A DNA stretch of 64,000 nucleotides, from contig NZ_SCWA01000003.1 of NCBI RefSeq assembly GCF_004359615.1, positions 1 through 64,000 of the forward strand. The letters are read 5' to 3'. Positions within the stretch are counted from its first letter, which is position 1. Each line of letters opens with the position of its first letter. The notes beneath the pieces were generated by a model. It saw nothing but the letters and a program-made list of their open reading frames with translations, had not been told where the DNA came from and ran no database searches. The translations under genes were made by a program, and so were the position numbers. Shown here in pieces: positions 1 to 6,051 of the stretch. The DNA is from Macrococcus brunensis. Lineage in GTDB: Bacteria; Bacillota; Bacilli; Staphylococcales; Staphylococcaceae.

Positions 1-2
1 AC

Positions 3-86
3 ATCAAAAATTATAATGAAAATAGAATTCAACAAAAATTAGGCTACTTATCTCCGGTTCAATACCGAATACAAGCAGCCTTATAA
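3..86 (+). CDS. IS3-family transposase, C-terminal fragment (continues off the left edge)
   Basis: The first 84 bases read as one open frame ending in TAA and encode a tail containing KLGYLSPVQYR, the characteristic C-terminal end of the second (DDE integrase) ORF of IS3-family elements, IS150 group. Only the last 27 residues lie in the window, so the catalytic DDE residues cannot be checked. The stop codon is 10 bases from the end of the opposing membrane-protein pseudogene, so the element abuts or interrupts that gene. Confidence 0.8.
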   Translation: MKNYNENRIQQKLGYLSPVQYRIQAAL

Positions 87-127
87 AAAGTGTTTTTTAT
101 TCCGTCCCATTTTCAGGGTTCAGTACC
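87..127 (+). mobile_element. probable right end of the IS3-like element
   Basis: Between the transposase stop and about position 127 the sequence reads, on the opposite strand, TGGTACTGAACCC followed by an A-rich tract. A TG start and an ACTGAACCC-like core resemble IS150-group terminal repeats. The other terminal repeat is outside the window, so the boundary is inferred, not shown. If correct, the last residues of the opposing gene are encoded by IS DNA. Confidence 0.4.
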
Positions 128-555
128 ATGACACTTGGAACATTTTGTTCATAATGCTTCATAACGAACAGAAATATCAATGCCAATATAAAGGATCTTG
201 CCACTGCAAGAAGATAGAGTTTCGGACTTTTTCCTCTTGAATAGAACAATCTGATTTCCTTACCGATGCTAAAAAGGAAGTTAAAAAACATGAATACCAG
301 AACAAATAATCCTACGTTAAAAAACGCCATTGCTCTCTGATAAGCGTATTCCTTTTCAGATAAATTATAATCCACTGGGTCGAACAGCCCTGATTGACTC
401 GCAATATACCATAAAAGTGCTGTAGTTGGCAGCAAGAATATCAAAGTAATCCATCTATGATAATCATCCATCTCATAACTGATCGGCGCTTTCGGCTTAA
501 AGAAGTTACGCGTATAATCTTGCCAGGCTTCCTATCAGGTAATTTTATTGTTCAT
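97..555 (-). pseudogene. broken copy of the tandem RGKS membrane-protein family
   Basis: The frame opens with ATG at 555, overlapping the end of the upstream paralogue by 11 bases, and matches the paralogues codon for codon. Codons 7 and 8 are TGA and TAG where the neighbour has TGG CAG. After the two stops the frame stays open for 145 codons and still contains the family features: TRNFFKPKAPISYEM, two to three membrane segments and the loop motif LFYSRGKS. The C-terminus is about 20 residues shorter than in the paralogues and ends NPENGTE, probably inside IS DNA. An internal ATG at 471 would give 124 residues but has no ribosome binding site. I regard it as non-functional, damaged at both ends. 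Confidence 0.75.
469..555 (-). repeat. conserved 87-bp 5' unit of the membrane-protein array, copy 1
   Basis: It encodes the first 29 codons of the pseudogene. Over its first 75 bases it differs from copy 2 at only three positions, two of which are adjacent and create the two stop codons. Downstream of the unit the genes diverge strongly. Confidence 0.8.
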
Positions 556-1066
556 TTTGGTCGGCCCCTGTTTTTCTCACGTTATCTACATAACTTTGAT
601 TATTCATAAATATCAACACTAACATCATTAGAACACCGAACAGCATATCTCCCTTCATATTTAGATAGAAGGTGATAAAAGAAAAAGTAATCCCTCCAAC
701 AACAAAGAAGATAAAAGTTAACATATAAGGCAAAACACTTTTACCTCTTTTAGTGAACATTCTTAATTCTGTTGGTAAAGTGGGAAGAATGATAGCGCTG
801 GAGATTAAGATGAATACTAGACCACGTTTAAAAGATTGGACAATTTCAAAGTGATCCTGTGTCTTTTCAGCTCTATTCCAAAATCCTTCTGGATATTTTC
901 CTATCTGATAAATAATAATAAACCATATGATTGTTAAAACTACACCTAAAGGTCGCACGAGACGACTATGTGCCTTATACATCTCATAACTGATCGGCGC
1001 TTTCGGCTTAAAGAAGTTACGCGTATAATCCTGCCAGGCTTCCTGCCAGGTAATTTGCTGTTTCAT
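545..1066 (-). CDS. small multi-pass membrane protein, RGKS-motif family (third gene of the array)
   Basis: A protein of 173 residues with no function I can recognise. The N-terminus is soluble and aromatic (ITWQEAWQDYTRNFFKPKAPISYEMY) and is nearly identical to its neighbours. Four hydrophobic segments follow at about 38-56, 80-98, 111-133 and 139-155. Between the second and third lies a basic loop, LRMFTKRGKS, conserved in all four copies. The C-terminus is short and charged. It starts at ATG 1066 behind AGGAAGGAGT. The aromatic N-terminus plus an R-x-F-x-x-R-G-K-S loop is loosely reminiscent of DUF805 proteins, but I cannot show homology. Its stop overlaps the start of the pseudogene, so the array is one transcription unit. 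Confidence 0.75.
   Translation of the reverse strand: MKQQITWQEAWQDYTRNFFKPKAPISYEMYKAHSRLVRPLGVVLTIIWFIIIYQIGKYPEGFWNRAEKTQDHFEIVQSFKRGLVFILISSAIILPTLPTELRMFTKRGKSVLPYMLTFIFFVVGGITFSFITFYLNMKGDMLFGVLMMLVLIFMNNQSYVDNVRKTGADQNEQ
980..1066 (-). repeat. conserved 87-bp 5' unit of the membrane-protein array, copy 2
   Basis: First 29 codons of the third gene in the array; nearly identical to copy 1 and clearly similar to copy 3 at the DNA level, including synonymous positions. This suggests recent duplication or gene conversion limited to the 5' ends. Confidence 0.8.
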
Positions 1067-1090
1067 TTCGATACTCCTTCCTGAAAAGCA

Positions 1091-1609
1091 TTAATATTCT
1101 TTTCGTAGTCGATCTGCTTTTCTGTTATTTATATATCTCCAGTTGTTGAAATAAGACGGTAAATAAAAGAATATGATGATGAAAAACGTTTGATTCTCTT
1201 GCTCGAATCGATACATCAAATAAACAAATAATAATGAAATGATGGGAGCTACTATCAGTGCAATCAGATAGTCTCTCGCACTTTTTCCTCTTGCATGAAA
1301 CATTCTTAGTTCAGTTGTTAAATCTGTTAGGTGAAAGATGAAAAGAAAAAGTGTAAAGACAAGTCCTGACAGAAAAGCTTGTTCTACCTTTAATTTATGG
1401 TATTTTTCAAGTGATTGATTCCAGTCTATCGAGTCGAATAAATCTAACTGATAACTGATAAAAAAGAACAGAATAAGCAATAAAATGAGCAATGGCACAG
1501 ACACCCATCTATGTTTGTCGTACATCTCGTAACTGATCGGCGCTTTCGGTTTAAAGAAGTTACGTATATAGTCCTGCCAAGCTTCCTTCCAGGTAATGTT
1601 GTTTTTCAT
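1091..1609 (-). CDS. small multi-pass membrane protein, RGKS-motif family (second gene of the array)
   Basis: A protein of 172 residues, of unknown function, paralogous to its neighbours. The N-terminus reads ITWKEAWQDYIRNFFKPKAPISYEMY, followed by four hydrophobic segments at about 37-55, 77-97, 112-132 and 138-152. The loop before the third segment is LRMFHARGKSARDY. The start at ATG 1609 follows AAAGGGGGCA, a good ribosome binding site. The gap to the next gene is 24 bases. Its core resembles that of the pseudogene (DKHRW against DYHRW, FEQEN against YEQNV), so these two are probably the closest pair outside the 5' unit. Confidence 0.75.
   Translation of the reverse strand: MKNNITWKEAWQDYIRNFFKPKAPISYEMYDKHRWVSVPLLILLLILFFFISYQLDLFDSIDWNQSLEKYHKLKVEQAFLSGLVFTLFLFIFHLTDLTTELRMFHARGKSARDYLIALIVAPIISLLFVYLMYRFEQENQTFFIIIFFYLPSYFNNWRYINNRKADRLRKEY
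1523..1609 (-). repeat. conserved 87-bp 5' unit of the membrane-protein array, copy 3
   Basis: First 29 codons of the second gene; same length and frame as copies 1 and 2 with roughly ten scattered substitutions. The first gene of the array has only a degenerate version of this unit. Confidence 0.75.
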
Positions 1610-1639
1610 TAAATTGCCCCCTTTATGAATACCTCAGAA

Positions 1640-2071
1640 TTATTTTAAATAATAGTTTCCCATCGTGGTCATGCTCGGGATAAAATAACCTAGCACAAGC
1701 ACATAGAACTGAACTTCCTGATGTAGAAAGTAGCTGATCAGACAGTAGATAATCGAACCGATAAAAAAGATAACATGGGACACCCGATAAGGCATATCAG
1801 ATTTGTCTCTTGTATTGAACATGCGTCTTTCTACCGGATTTCTAAGTATTGTTATTATTAAAGCTGCAATTACAAATGTCACACCGTAGATAAAGGACTG
1901 TTTGATTCCTTCATTTAAATTCAAGGAAATCAGAAAGATAAAAGATAAGAAAACAGGTAATGTCATTATCGCGATTAAATTTAATTCATCTCTATACTGT
2001 TTATAATTAATGGGTGCTTTCGTATTATAAAAGTAGTCGTTATAGTCCTGCCATGTCTCTTTTAGATTCAT
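1640..2071 (-). CDS. small multi-pass membrane protein, RGKS-motif family (first gene of the array)
   Basis: A protein of 143 residues and the most divergent member of the array. It begins NLKETWQDYNDYFYNTKAPINY, a degenerate form of the shared N-terminus, and has four hydrophobic segments (about 32-52, 58-76, 95-117 and 120-137). The loop is RRMFNTRDKS, with Asp replacing the Gly of RGKS. I start it at ATG 2071 rather than at the GTG at 2083, because that GTG lies inside the AAGGTGG ribosome binding site. It is promoter-proximal and its ribosome binding site sits in the 3' arm of a long inverted repeat, so its expression is probably the control point for the array. Confidence 0.7.
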   Translation of the reverse strand: MNLKETWQDYNDYFYNTKAPINYKQYRDELNLIAIMTLPVFLSFIFLISLNLNEGIKQSFIYGVTFVIAALIITILRNPVERRMFNTRDKSDMPYRVSHVIFFIGSIIYCLISYFLHQEVQFYVLVLGYFIPSMTTMGNYYLK

Positions 2072-2077
2072 AGAAAA

Positions 2078-2122
2078 AACCACCTTCGTCGTTATACATT
2101 TAGTATAATCGAAAAGGTGGTT
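2078..2122 (-). promoter_or_regulatory. 45-bp inverted repeat covering the ribosome binding site of the membrane-protein array
   Basis: Arms of 20 bases match at 15 positions: AACCACCTT and AAGGTGGTT at the outside, TTATAC and GTATAA inside, around a TAAAT loop. The 3' arm contains the AAGGTGG Shine-Dalgarno of the first gene and is followed by six T residues. As RNA it could hide the ribosome site or act as an intrinsic terminator. As DNA, TATACT within the left arm could instead be a -10 box and the repeat an operator. Confidence 0.6.
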
Positions 2123-2144
2123 AATTTTACTATTTTCTGTATTT

Positions 2145-2160
2145 TTAAGGTAAGTTTAAG
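2145..2160 (-). promoter_or_regulatory. CTTAA-N6-CTTAA direct repeat upstream of the membrane-protein array
   Basis: Two CTTAA half-sites spaced by six bases (11-bp period, one helical turn) lie 74 bases before the first start codon of the array. This is the geometry of sites bound by OmpR-type response regulators. The same element, in the same flanking context, occurs at 6036-6051. Confidence 0.45.
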
Positions 2161-2161
2161 G

Positions 2162-2899
2162 TTACTTCAGCTGATACATTAAAATACCGGCACAGACCGC
2201 GACATTCAGACTTTCTGCCTGGCCAAAAATCGGTACAAATAAATTTTCATCAGTTTCATTTAAAATCAGTTCATCGACGCCCTGCCCTTCATTGCCGAGA
2301 ACAAGTATGAATTCTTTAGACAGTTCGACTTCCTTATAGTTCTTACCATTCTTCAGTGATGTGCCGTATATCTTGCCGCTGAAGTCTTTCCTGATATCGT
2401 GAAAATCCGCTTCCACAACCGGTATATGAAAGACACTGCCCTGACTCGCGCGCAGTACTTTATCATTGTAGATATCAACGGTGCCTTTTGAGATGACAAC
2501 ACCATCATATCCTGCTGCATCTGCTGTACGGATAATCGTGCCGACATTGCCTGGATCCTGGATGCGGTCAAGATAAATCAGCTGACTGAAATCGCCTATC
2601 TGATAGTCCGGCATGTTGCATACCGCATAGATACCTTGAGGCGATTCTGTCTGAGACAGTTTCTCCGCAATCTTAAAAGTAATCTGGAACTGTTCCTTGC
2701 TGCCTGCTGTCATCTCACTTGATATATCATCCGGATTGACGCTCAGAATTGTCTCTACTTCAATGCCGCTTTTCACTGCTTCTTCCACTAAATGATAGCC
2801 TTCCACTAAGAACTGCTGTGCTTTTTTGCGGTCTTTACGTGTATGCAGTTTGGCGATATTTTTAATTCTTGTGTTCTGTACTGATTCGATTAATTCCAT
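2162..2899 (-). CDS. TrmH/SpoU-family RNA 2'-O-methyltransferase
   Basis: A protein of 245 residues, the usual length of the family. The N-terminal substrate-binding domain (about 1-95) begins with ESVQNTRIKNIAKLHTRKDRKK, typical of YsgA-like rRNA/tRNA methyltransferases. The C-terminal SPOUT domain has DRIQDPGNVGTIIRTADAAG (motif 1), LVLGNEGQGVDE (motif 2) and PIFGQAESLNVAVCAGILMYQL (motif 3), which form the knotted SAM-binding site. It would methylate the ribose of an RNA nucleotide using SAM. The exact target cannot be read from sequence. It is a single gene upstream of the membrane-protein array, with no terminator in the gap. The start at ATG 2899 follows CGGAGGCG. Confidence 0.88.
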   Translation of the reverse strand: MELIESVQNTRIKNIAKLHTRKDRKKAQQFLVEGYHLVEEAVKSGIEVETILSVNPDDISSEMTAGSKEQFQITFKIAEKLSQTESPQGIYAVCNMPDYQIGDFSQLIYLDRIQDPGNVGTIIRTADAAGYDGVVISKGTVDIYNDKVLRASQGSVFHIPVVEADFHDIRKDFSGKIYGTSLKNGKNYKEVELSKEFILVLGNEGQGVDELILNETDENLFVPIFGQAESLNVAVCAGILMYQLK

Positions 2900-3021
2900 G
2901 TCTTCACGCCTCCGATTTATCTGATTACCTCTATTATAACTTAATTCGCTGTCTCCTTACAGGTTGATTAAATACCCAGAAAAAGGGAAGAGGAAAATAT
3001 AATAGTAGAGGAGGTTCAGTA

Positions 3022-4407
3022 ATGAATTATGATGTAATTTTTATCGGTAGTGGTCATGCAGCCTGGCATGCCGCGGTCGCACTTGCACAGTCCAAAAAGA
3101 AAGTGGCATTAATCGAAAAAGAGACACTGGCAGGCACTTGTACCAACTATGGCTGTAACCCAAAATTTTTACTCGAGGGCCCATTTGAGATAGTTGAAGA
3201 TATGGAACGTCTCGGTGATATATTTGAAAGTCAGCCAGCAGTTAACTGGGAAAACTTGATGCGTTATAAACATGAAGTTATCGATCCACAGAAAGATGGC
3301 CTCGAGAAGATGTTCAAAAAAATGGGCGTCGATATTATTTATGGTCACGGCGTCATCAAAAACAAGAATACGGTGACTGTAGATGGCACGGATTATTCTC
3401 CAAAATATATCGTCATTGCAACAGGCCAGCGCAGCCATTTACTGGATATTAAAGGCAAGGAATATTTGCACGACAGTCGTGACTTTATGGACTTGGAGTC
3501 ATTTCCGAAACACATCACTTTTATTGGCGGCGGCTATATCAGTATCGAGTTTGCTTCCATCGCCAGTAAATATGGCTCAGAAGTGCATGTCATCAGCCAC
3601 TCTGACCAGATCTTAAAAGCATTTCACCAGCCGTACGTGAAGAAACTGACTGAAAAGCTTGAAAAAGAAAATGTCACCTTCCATTATTATGAAGATACTA
3701 CAAGCGTTGAGAAAACTGAATTCGGCTATAAGTTAACGACTGCATCAGGTCTCACGATTGATACTGACTATATCGTAGACGCAACAGGCCGTATTCCAAA
3801 TGTGGAGAATATTGGTCTCGAGGAATTAGGAATTGAGTACAGCAAAAAAGGAATCAAAGTAGATAAACATTTACTCACTTCAGTTGATAATATTTATGCC
3901 AGCGGAGATGTCCTGGATAAAGATATTCCGAAATTAACACCGACTGCGACATTTGAATCCAACTATATTGCGCTGCAGATTATGGCACGCGAGGCGAACC
4001 TGCTGAATCCTGTCAAGGCACTCGAACTGCTGCCTATTAAATATCCGGCTATTCCGTCTGTCGCCTACACACTGCCACGAATATCTCAAGTAGGGATGCC
4101 AATCGCAGAAGCAGAAGAAAAAGGTTACAAAATCAAAACTATTAAGTTCGGAGAAAGTCTCAGATTTGAATATAAAAACGAGACAGACGCCGAGATGGTC
4201 TTTGCACTGGATAACAGAAAGCATGTTGCGGGTGCCGCGATCTACGGTCATGCAGCAGATGATTTGATCAACATCATGACTTTCATCGTCGAGAAGAAGA
4301 TGTCTGCCCGTGAACTGAACATGATGATCTTCGCATTCCCAAGTGCTTCAAGTGGTATTTTAGACTTGCTGAAAGTACAGATGATGGATGTGGATATCGA
4401 ACTATAA
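3022..4407 (+). CDS. FAD/NAD(P)-dependent disulfide-type oxidoreductase (glutathione/mercuric reductase superfamily)
   Basis: A flavoprotein of 461 residues. The FAD-binding motif is GSGHAAWHA at about 9-17, the redox disulfide is C40-T-N-Y-G-C45, the NAD(P) Rossmann motif is GGGYISIEFA near 169, and the second FAD motif is IYASGD near 290. The C-terminal dimerization domain ends in FAFPSASSG. In glutathione, lipoamide and mercuric reductases this position reads HPTxSE, where the His is the acid-base catalyst. Here it is Phe and the Glu is Ser, so the second half-reaction must differ. The substrate is unknown. It stands alone, divergent from the methyltransferase, behind AGAGGAGG, and ends at a strong bidirectional terminator. 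Confidence 0.85.
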   Translation: MNYDVIFIGSGHAAWHAAVALAQSKKKVALIEKETLAGTCTNYGCNPKFLLEGPFEIVEDMERLGDIFESQPAVNWENLMRYKHEVIDPQKDGLEKMFKKMGVDIIYGHGVIKNKNTVTVDGTDYSPKYIVIATGQRSHLLDIKGKEYLHDSRDFMDLESFPKHITFIGGGYISIEFASIASKYGSEVHVISHSDQILKAFHQPYVKKLTEKLEKENVTFHYYEDTTSVEKTEFGYKLTTASGLTIDTDYIVDATGRIPNVENIGLEELGIEYSKKGIKVDKHLLTSVDNIYASGDVLDKDIPKLTPTATFESNYIALQIMAREANLLNPVKALELLPIKYPAIPSVAYTLPRISQVGMPIAEAEEKGYKIKTIKFGESLRFEYKNETDAEMVFALDNRKHVAGAAIYGHAADDLINIMTFIVEKKMSARELNMMIFAFPSASSGILDLLKVQMMDVDIEL

Positions 4408-4439
4408 AAGACAGCCCGAATGACTCGGGCTGTCTTTTA
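4406..4439. terminator. bidirectional intrinsic terminator
   Basis: Perfect 14-bp stem AAAAGACAGCCCGA with a short loop, with A and T tracts on both sides. It serves both the oxidoreductase and the convergent aminopeptidase gene. Confidence 0.85.
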
Positions 4440-5495
4440 GTATGTCTGCTCTATAATCTGGTCGACGATGTCATCAGTCAGCTCTGCAAGTACAGCGTTC
4501 AAGAGTTTCAGTGCGCCGTTATAGTCCTGACGATTCATCATCGAGACGTTCGAATGAATGTAACGCGTCGGCACACCGATTGTGATAGCCGGAATGCCGT
4601 CAAAACTCTGTGCAATATGTCCAGCATCTGTGTAGCCGCCTGTCAGGTAGTCAAACTGAATCTTAATGTCATGTTTTTCAGCGATATCTGTAACGAACTG
4701 TCTGAAAGTCGGATGGCCGATATGCCATGCATCGACGAGCACAATAATCGGTCCATCGCCCATCTTCGCGTTCCCTGTCATACCTGGCGTCTTCGCACAA
4801 ATACCGACATCAAGCGCGATGGCGAGTGATGGCTTCACTTTATGAGCTGCTGTCTTAGCACCGCGTGACAATGTCTCTTCTTGAGTGACTGCCCCTGAGT
4901 AAATAGTGATATGAGGATCAGGGTTGTCTCTCAGCGCTTCAATCGCAAGTGCACAGCCGAAACGGTTATCCCATGCTTTAGCGAGGAGGTAATCAGGGTT
5001 AGTCATCACTTCGAACTCGCTGTACGGTGTGATCGGGTCACCGATACGCACGCCGGCATCAAGTGCTTCCTGTCTGTTATTCACACCGATATCAATAAAC
5101 ATATTGCTGACTTCAGCAGCAAGTTCCTTCTCTTTAACGCCTAAAACATGAGGCGGCTTGCCGCCGATCACGCCTCGGACGTCTCCTTTACTGCCGGTAA
5201 TGGTGACTTTCTGGCTCAGCATGACATTTGCCCACCAGTAGCCGAGGTTGGTGAATCGGATGAAACCATCCACTGTAATCGCTGTCACCATAAAGCCGAT
5301 TTCATCTAAATGACCGGCCAGCATAATGGAATGGCGTCCCTGCCCCTTCTTACCGAAAATACTGCCCGTATTGTCTTTCACGATGTCGTCTGATATCGGT
5401 TCTAAGTAATCGTTCATCAAGTTTGTCATCGGTCCTTCGAAACCGGCAACTGCATTACAGTCCGTCAATTTTTTGAATAAGTCTAGTTGTTCCAT
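4437..5495 (-). CDS. M42-family metallo-aminopeptidase (glutamyl aminopeptidase/YsdC-like)
   Basis: A cytoplasmic dinuclear metal peptidase of 352 residues. Metal ligands are visible: AGHLDEIGF (His and Asp), AWDNRFGC (bridging Asp), TQEETLSRGA (catalytic and ligand Glu), LDVGICAKTPG (Asp) and RYIHSNVSM near the end (His). M42 enzymes remove N-terminal residues from peptides as large TET-type dodecamers. I start at ATG 5495 because AAAAGGGGG lies six bases upstream; the longer frame reaching 5585 would include that ribosome site as codons. It is monocistronic. Confidence 0.88.
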   Translation of the reverse strand: MEQLDLFKKLTDCNAVAGFEGPMTNLMNDYLEPISDDIVKDNTGSIFGKKGQGRHSIMLAGHLDEIGFMVTAITVDGFIRFTNLGYWWANVMLSQKVTITGSKGDVRGVIGGKPPHVLGVKEKELAAEVSNMFIDIGVNNRQEALDAGVRIGDPITPYSEFEVMTNPDYLLAKAWDNRFGCALAIEALRDNPDPHITIYSGAVTQEETLSRGAKTAAHKVKPSLAIALDVGICAKTPGMTGNAKMGDGPIIVLVDAWHIGHPTFRQFVTDIAEKHDIKIQFDYLTGGYTDAGHIAQSFDGIPAITIGVPTRYIHSNVSMMNRQDYNGALKLLNAVLAELTDDIVDQIIEQTY

Positions 5496-5692
5496 GTATA
5501 TCCCCCTTTTCATTAATTTCAGTATAGCACTTTTAAATTTAAGTTTTTTCAATATTTCGTCAAAAACTGCATGAGAAGTTCGCACAGTTTTTAAAGAAAT
5601 AGCAGCAGAAAATGAAAAACTGTAGATGGGATTCGAGTTGGCCAGTTTGTCAGGAATTGCCGGAGCTTATTTAGTGAGTGTGAGGTGATGAC

Positions 5693-5803
5693 ATGTTATT
5701 AAAGAGACACCAGCCATCTGAATATATTCAATATTTAAGAGCGGCAGATAAATCGGCGGGACGCTCATACTTACCTTTTTATCACCCATCGCTCAACATT
5801 TAA
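5693..5803 (+). CDS. possible 36-residue small ORF, unrecognised
   Basis: ATG 5693 follows GAGGTGATGAC, a good ribosome site, and encodes MLLKRHQPSEYIQYLRAADK followed by 16 residues. Upstream in another frame (5623-5688) is a short run MGFELASLSGIAGAYLVSVR. The two together could be remains of one decayed gene. The 3' end overlaps the stop of the opposing small membrane-protein gene by 33 bases. I know no family for it, and chance is a real alternative. Confidence 0.25.
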   Translation: MLLKRHQPSEYIQYLRAADKSAGRSYLPFYHPSLNI

Positions 5804-5968
5804 TTTTGACAATGGTTCCACATTCATTTTAACGATTGGGCTATAGCCGATTCTATGTTCAAAATTGGTCTTGCACTCAACTAGCAGAAAGAACAGGCAG
5901 AGAACGATGGCGATGACTGCGAACGTCGCCATTAGCCTTACTACGATGCGATTTTTCAGAAAGTCCAT
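5771..5968 (-). CDS. single-pass small membrane protein, unknown function
   Basis: A protein of 65 residues: a basic N-terminus (DFLKNRIVVR), one hydrophobic segment at about 9-31, then an external or cytoplasmic tail of about 34 residues rich in charged and aromatic residues. A Cys ends the hydrophobic stretch (LLVECK), but the context is not a convincing lipobox. ATG 5968 is preceded by GGAGGGTGATCAG, so I use it instead of the ATG at 5983. The gene is preceded by the CTTAA-N6-CTTAA element at 6036-6051, suggesting shared control with the membrane array at 1.6-2.1 kb. Confidence 0.6.
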   Translation of the reverse strand: MDFLKNRIVVRLMATFAVIAIVLCLFFLLVECKTNFEHRIGYSPIVKMNVEPLSKLNVERWVIKR

Positions 5969-6035
5969 CTGATCACCCTCCATTTTTTTCTATTTTAACG
6001 TAAAAAGGGTGTCAAATTTCATTTTCCTCGTGTTT

Positions 6036-6051
6036 TTAAGGAAACTTTAAG
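6036..6051 (-). promoter_or_regulatory. CTTAA-N6-CTTAA direct repeat upstream of the small membrane-protein gene
   Basis: Second copy of the element at 2145-2160, at nearly the same distance (68 bases) from the start codon. Flanking bases are also shared: both read CCTTAAA, one variable base, TT, one variable base, CCTTAAAAA, and both are followed by an AAAAT-rich stretch and a run of CCTTTT. Part of it overlaps the stop codon of the MFS gene. Confidence 0.45.

Noticed and set aside
97-2071. Tandem array as DUF443-type (TsaI-like) type VII secretion immunity proteins
   Set aside because: Tandem layout and multi-pass topology fit, but the conserved motifs differ from what I know of DUF443, and no secretion or toxin gene is in the window.
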